From positions 62,001-126,000 of the forward strand of contig NZ_MTHB01000305.1 in the NCBI RefSeq assembly GCF_002220365.1: DNA of 64,000 bases. The letters are read 5' to 3'. The translations under genes were made by a program, and so were the position numbers. The notes below the pieces were generated by a model. It was not told the DNA's origin, searched no databases, and was given only the letters and a program-made list of their open reading frames with translations. Shown piece after piece: positions 63,416-64,000 of this stretch (position 1 is its first letter; each line of letters starts with the position of its first letter). Source of the DNA: Caballeronia sordidicola. GTDB taxonomy: Bacteria; Pseudomonadota; Gammaproteobacteria; Burkholderiales; Burkholderiaceae.

Positions 63416-64000
63416 ATCAGCACGACTTCGTAGGGCCGGGTGAGACGTTCGATCACATGATCGGGCAGGATGGGTGCGCGACCTGTCGAATTGTCGGCTT
63501 CGATCTGGCTCCGAAACGCCTGAACCGCGTAGACCTTACGAGCAAGGGTGGCCGCATCCAGCACGATGCGGCGCGCGCGGCTCCAAGGTACGCGGGAATC
63601 CTCAGGTGTCGCCCAGTGCCAAGTCCACACCGGGACTTCCACGAACGACAGGTCAAGCGCACCAGCCACGGTGGTCACAGCCCGGCCGACCGACTCGTGG
63701 TCCGGATGGCCATCGAAACGCCAGGTCCCAAACACGATGTCGCCCGGTTCAAACAGGACTTTCAGCGCTTCCGCCAGTTCCGACTCGAACGCTTCTCCGC
63801 CACCATCAGGAAGGTGCAACCGCACTAGCGCGACATGTTTCATGCGTAGACGTTGCAGCGCGTCGCGCGTTTCTTGCGGACGAGTCGCGGCTAGCCTGGC
63901 TGTGGGCCATTCCGGCGAATCAGGATGACTTGCAGTGCCGTCTGTCACCGCGATGATCAGCACCTTGCGGCCCAGATCGGAAAGTTGCGCCAGCAAGCCG
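63412..64000 (-). CDS. PIG-L family deacetylase, partial (N-terminus beyond right edge)
   Basis: A zinc-dependent N-deacetylase, perhaps acting on a GlcNAc-type lipid or glycan. About 196 C-terminal residues are visible, beginning GLLAQLSDLGRKVLIIAVTDG; the N-terminal HPDDE zinc motif is outside the window. The second zinc region FDGHPDHESVGRAV is present. The frame is open to the window edge. It is coupled by overlap to the NodS-like gene. Confidence 0.87.
   Translation of the reverse strand, partial: GLLAQLSDLGRKVLIIAVTDGTASHPDSPEWPTARLAATRPQETRDALQRLRMKHVALVRLHLPDGGGEAFESELAEALKVLFEPGDIVFGTWRFDGHPDHESVGRAVTTVAGALDLSFVEVPVWTWHWATPEDSRVPWSRARRIVLDAATLARKVYAVQAFRSQIEADNSTGRAPILPDHVIERLTRPYEVVLI

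Overview
The window is a G+C-rich chromosomal stretch. Gene content and order (metK divergent from a lipid A acyltransferase and dapF; rsmI-yraN-diaA-dolP-like; H-NS-like proteins; form II Cox-type hydroxylase cluster) suggest a Betaproteobacterium of the Burkholderiaceae, probably Burkholderia, Paraburkholderia or Caballeronia. That assignment is inferred from protein character, not from a database search. Most genes are ordinary housekeeping or accessory metabolism. The unusual parts are a metK leader, an orphan type VI effector pair, and a broken CRISPR-Cas locus.

Layout. 0-3.2 kb: partial dapF and a lipid A acyltransferase (minus), metK (plus) with a striking palindromic leader. 3.2-10.4 kb: a possible 53-residue ORF, a PhyH dioxygenase, DUF3185, an MscS-type channel, an aldo/keto reductase, ferredoxin-NADP reductase and an APC permease. 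10.5-12.3 kb: a PAAR-zincin effector overlapping a lipoprotein gene, likely a toxin-immunity pair acquired by transfer. 12.5-20.0 kb: a seven-gene Cox-type molybdenum hydroxylase operon (2Fe-2S, Mo and FAD subunits, MoxR ATPase, VWA protein, CoxG, XdhC). 20.1-27.3 kb: a glycosyltransferase, a three-repeat type I-C CRISPR array, cas7-cas8c, and cas5c split by an intact IS21-family element (24552-27184) with a 6-bp target duplication; cas3, cas4, cas1 and cas2 are absent.

27.3-41.1 kb: decayed DNA with a 13-bp minisatellite, a Fur-box-preceded PepSY protein, an SrkA-like kinase, an MFS transporter, a DUF1295 protein, cyclopropane fatty acid synthase, an amidase, a dienelactone hydrolase, a branched-chain amino-acid binding protein, a second MFS protein and a HugZ-like protein. 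41.1-50.1 kb: an H-NS-like protein, a CDF exporter, an Lrp-type regulator, an exonuclease/MBL pair, RlpA, rsmI divergent from yraN-diaA-dolP-like-cytochrome c, and tRNA-Ala(CGC). 50.1-64 kb: a Na+/H+ antiporter, an EAL protein, a fused indolepyruvate oxidoreductase, a GST, two small proteins, a LacI-AGE epimerase-PfkB sugar operon, and a NodS-like methyltransferase with a partial PIG-L deacetylase.

Five intergenic minisatellites with 12- or 13-bp units recur across the window (27.5, 31.9, 37.2, 48.0 and 52.6 kb).
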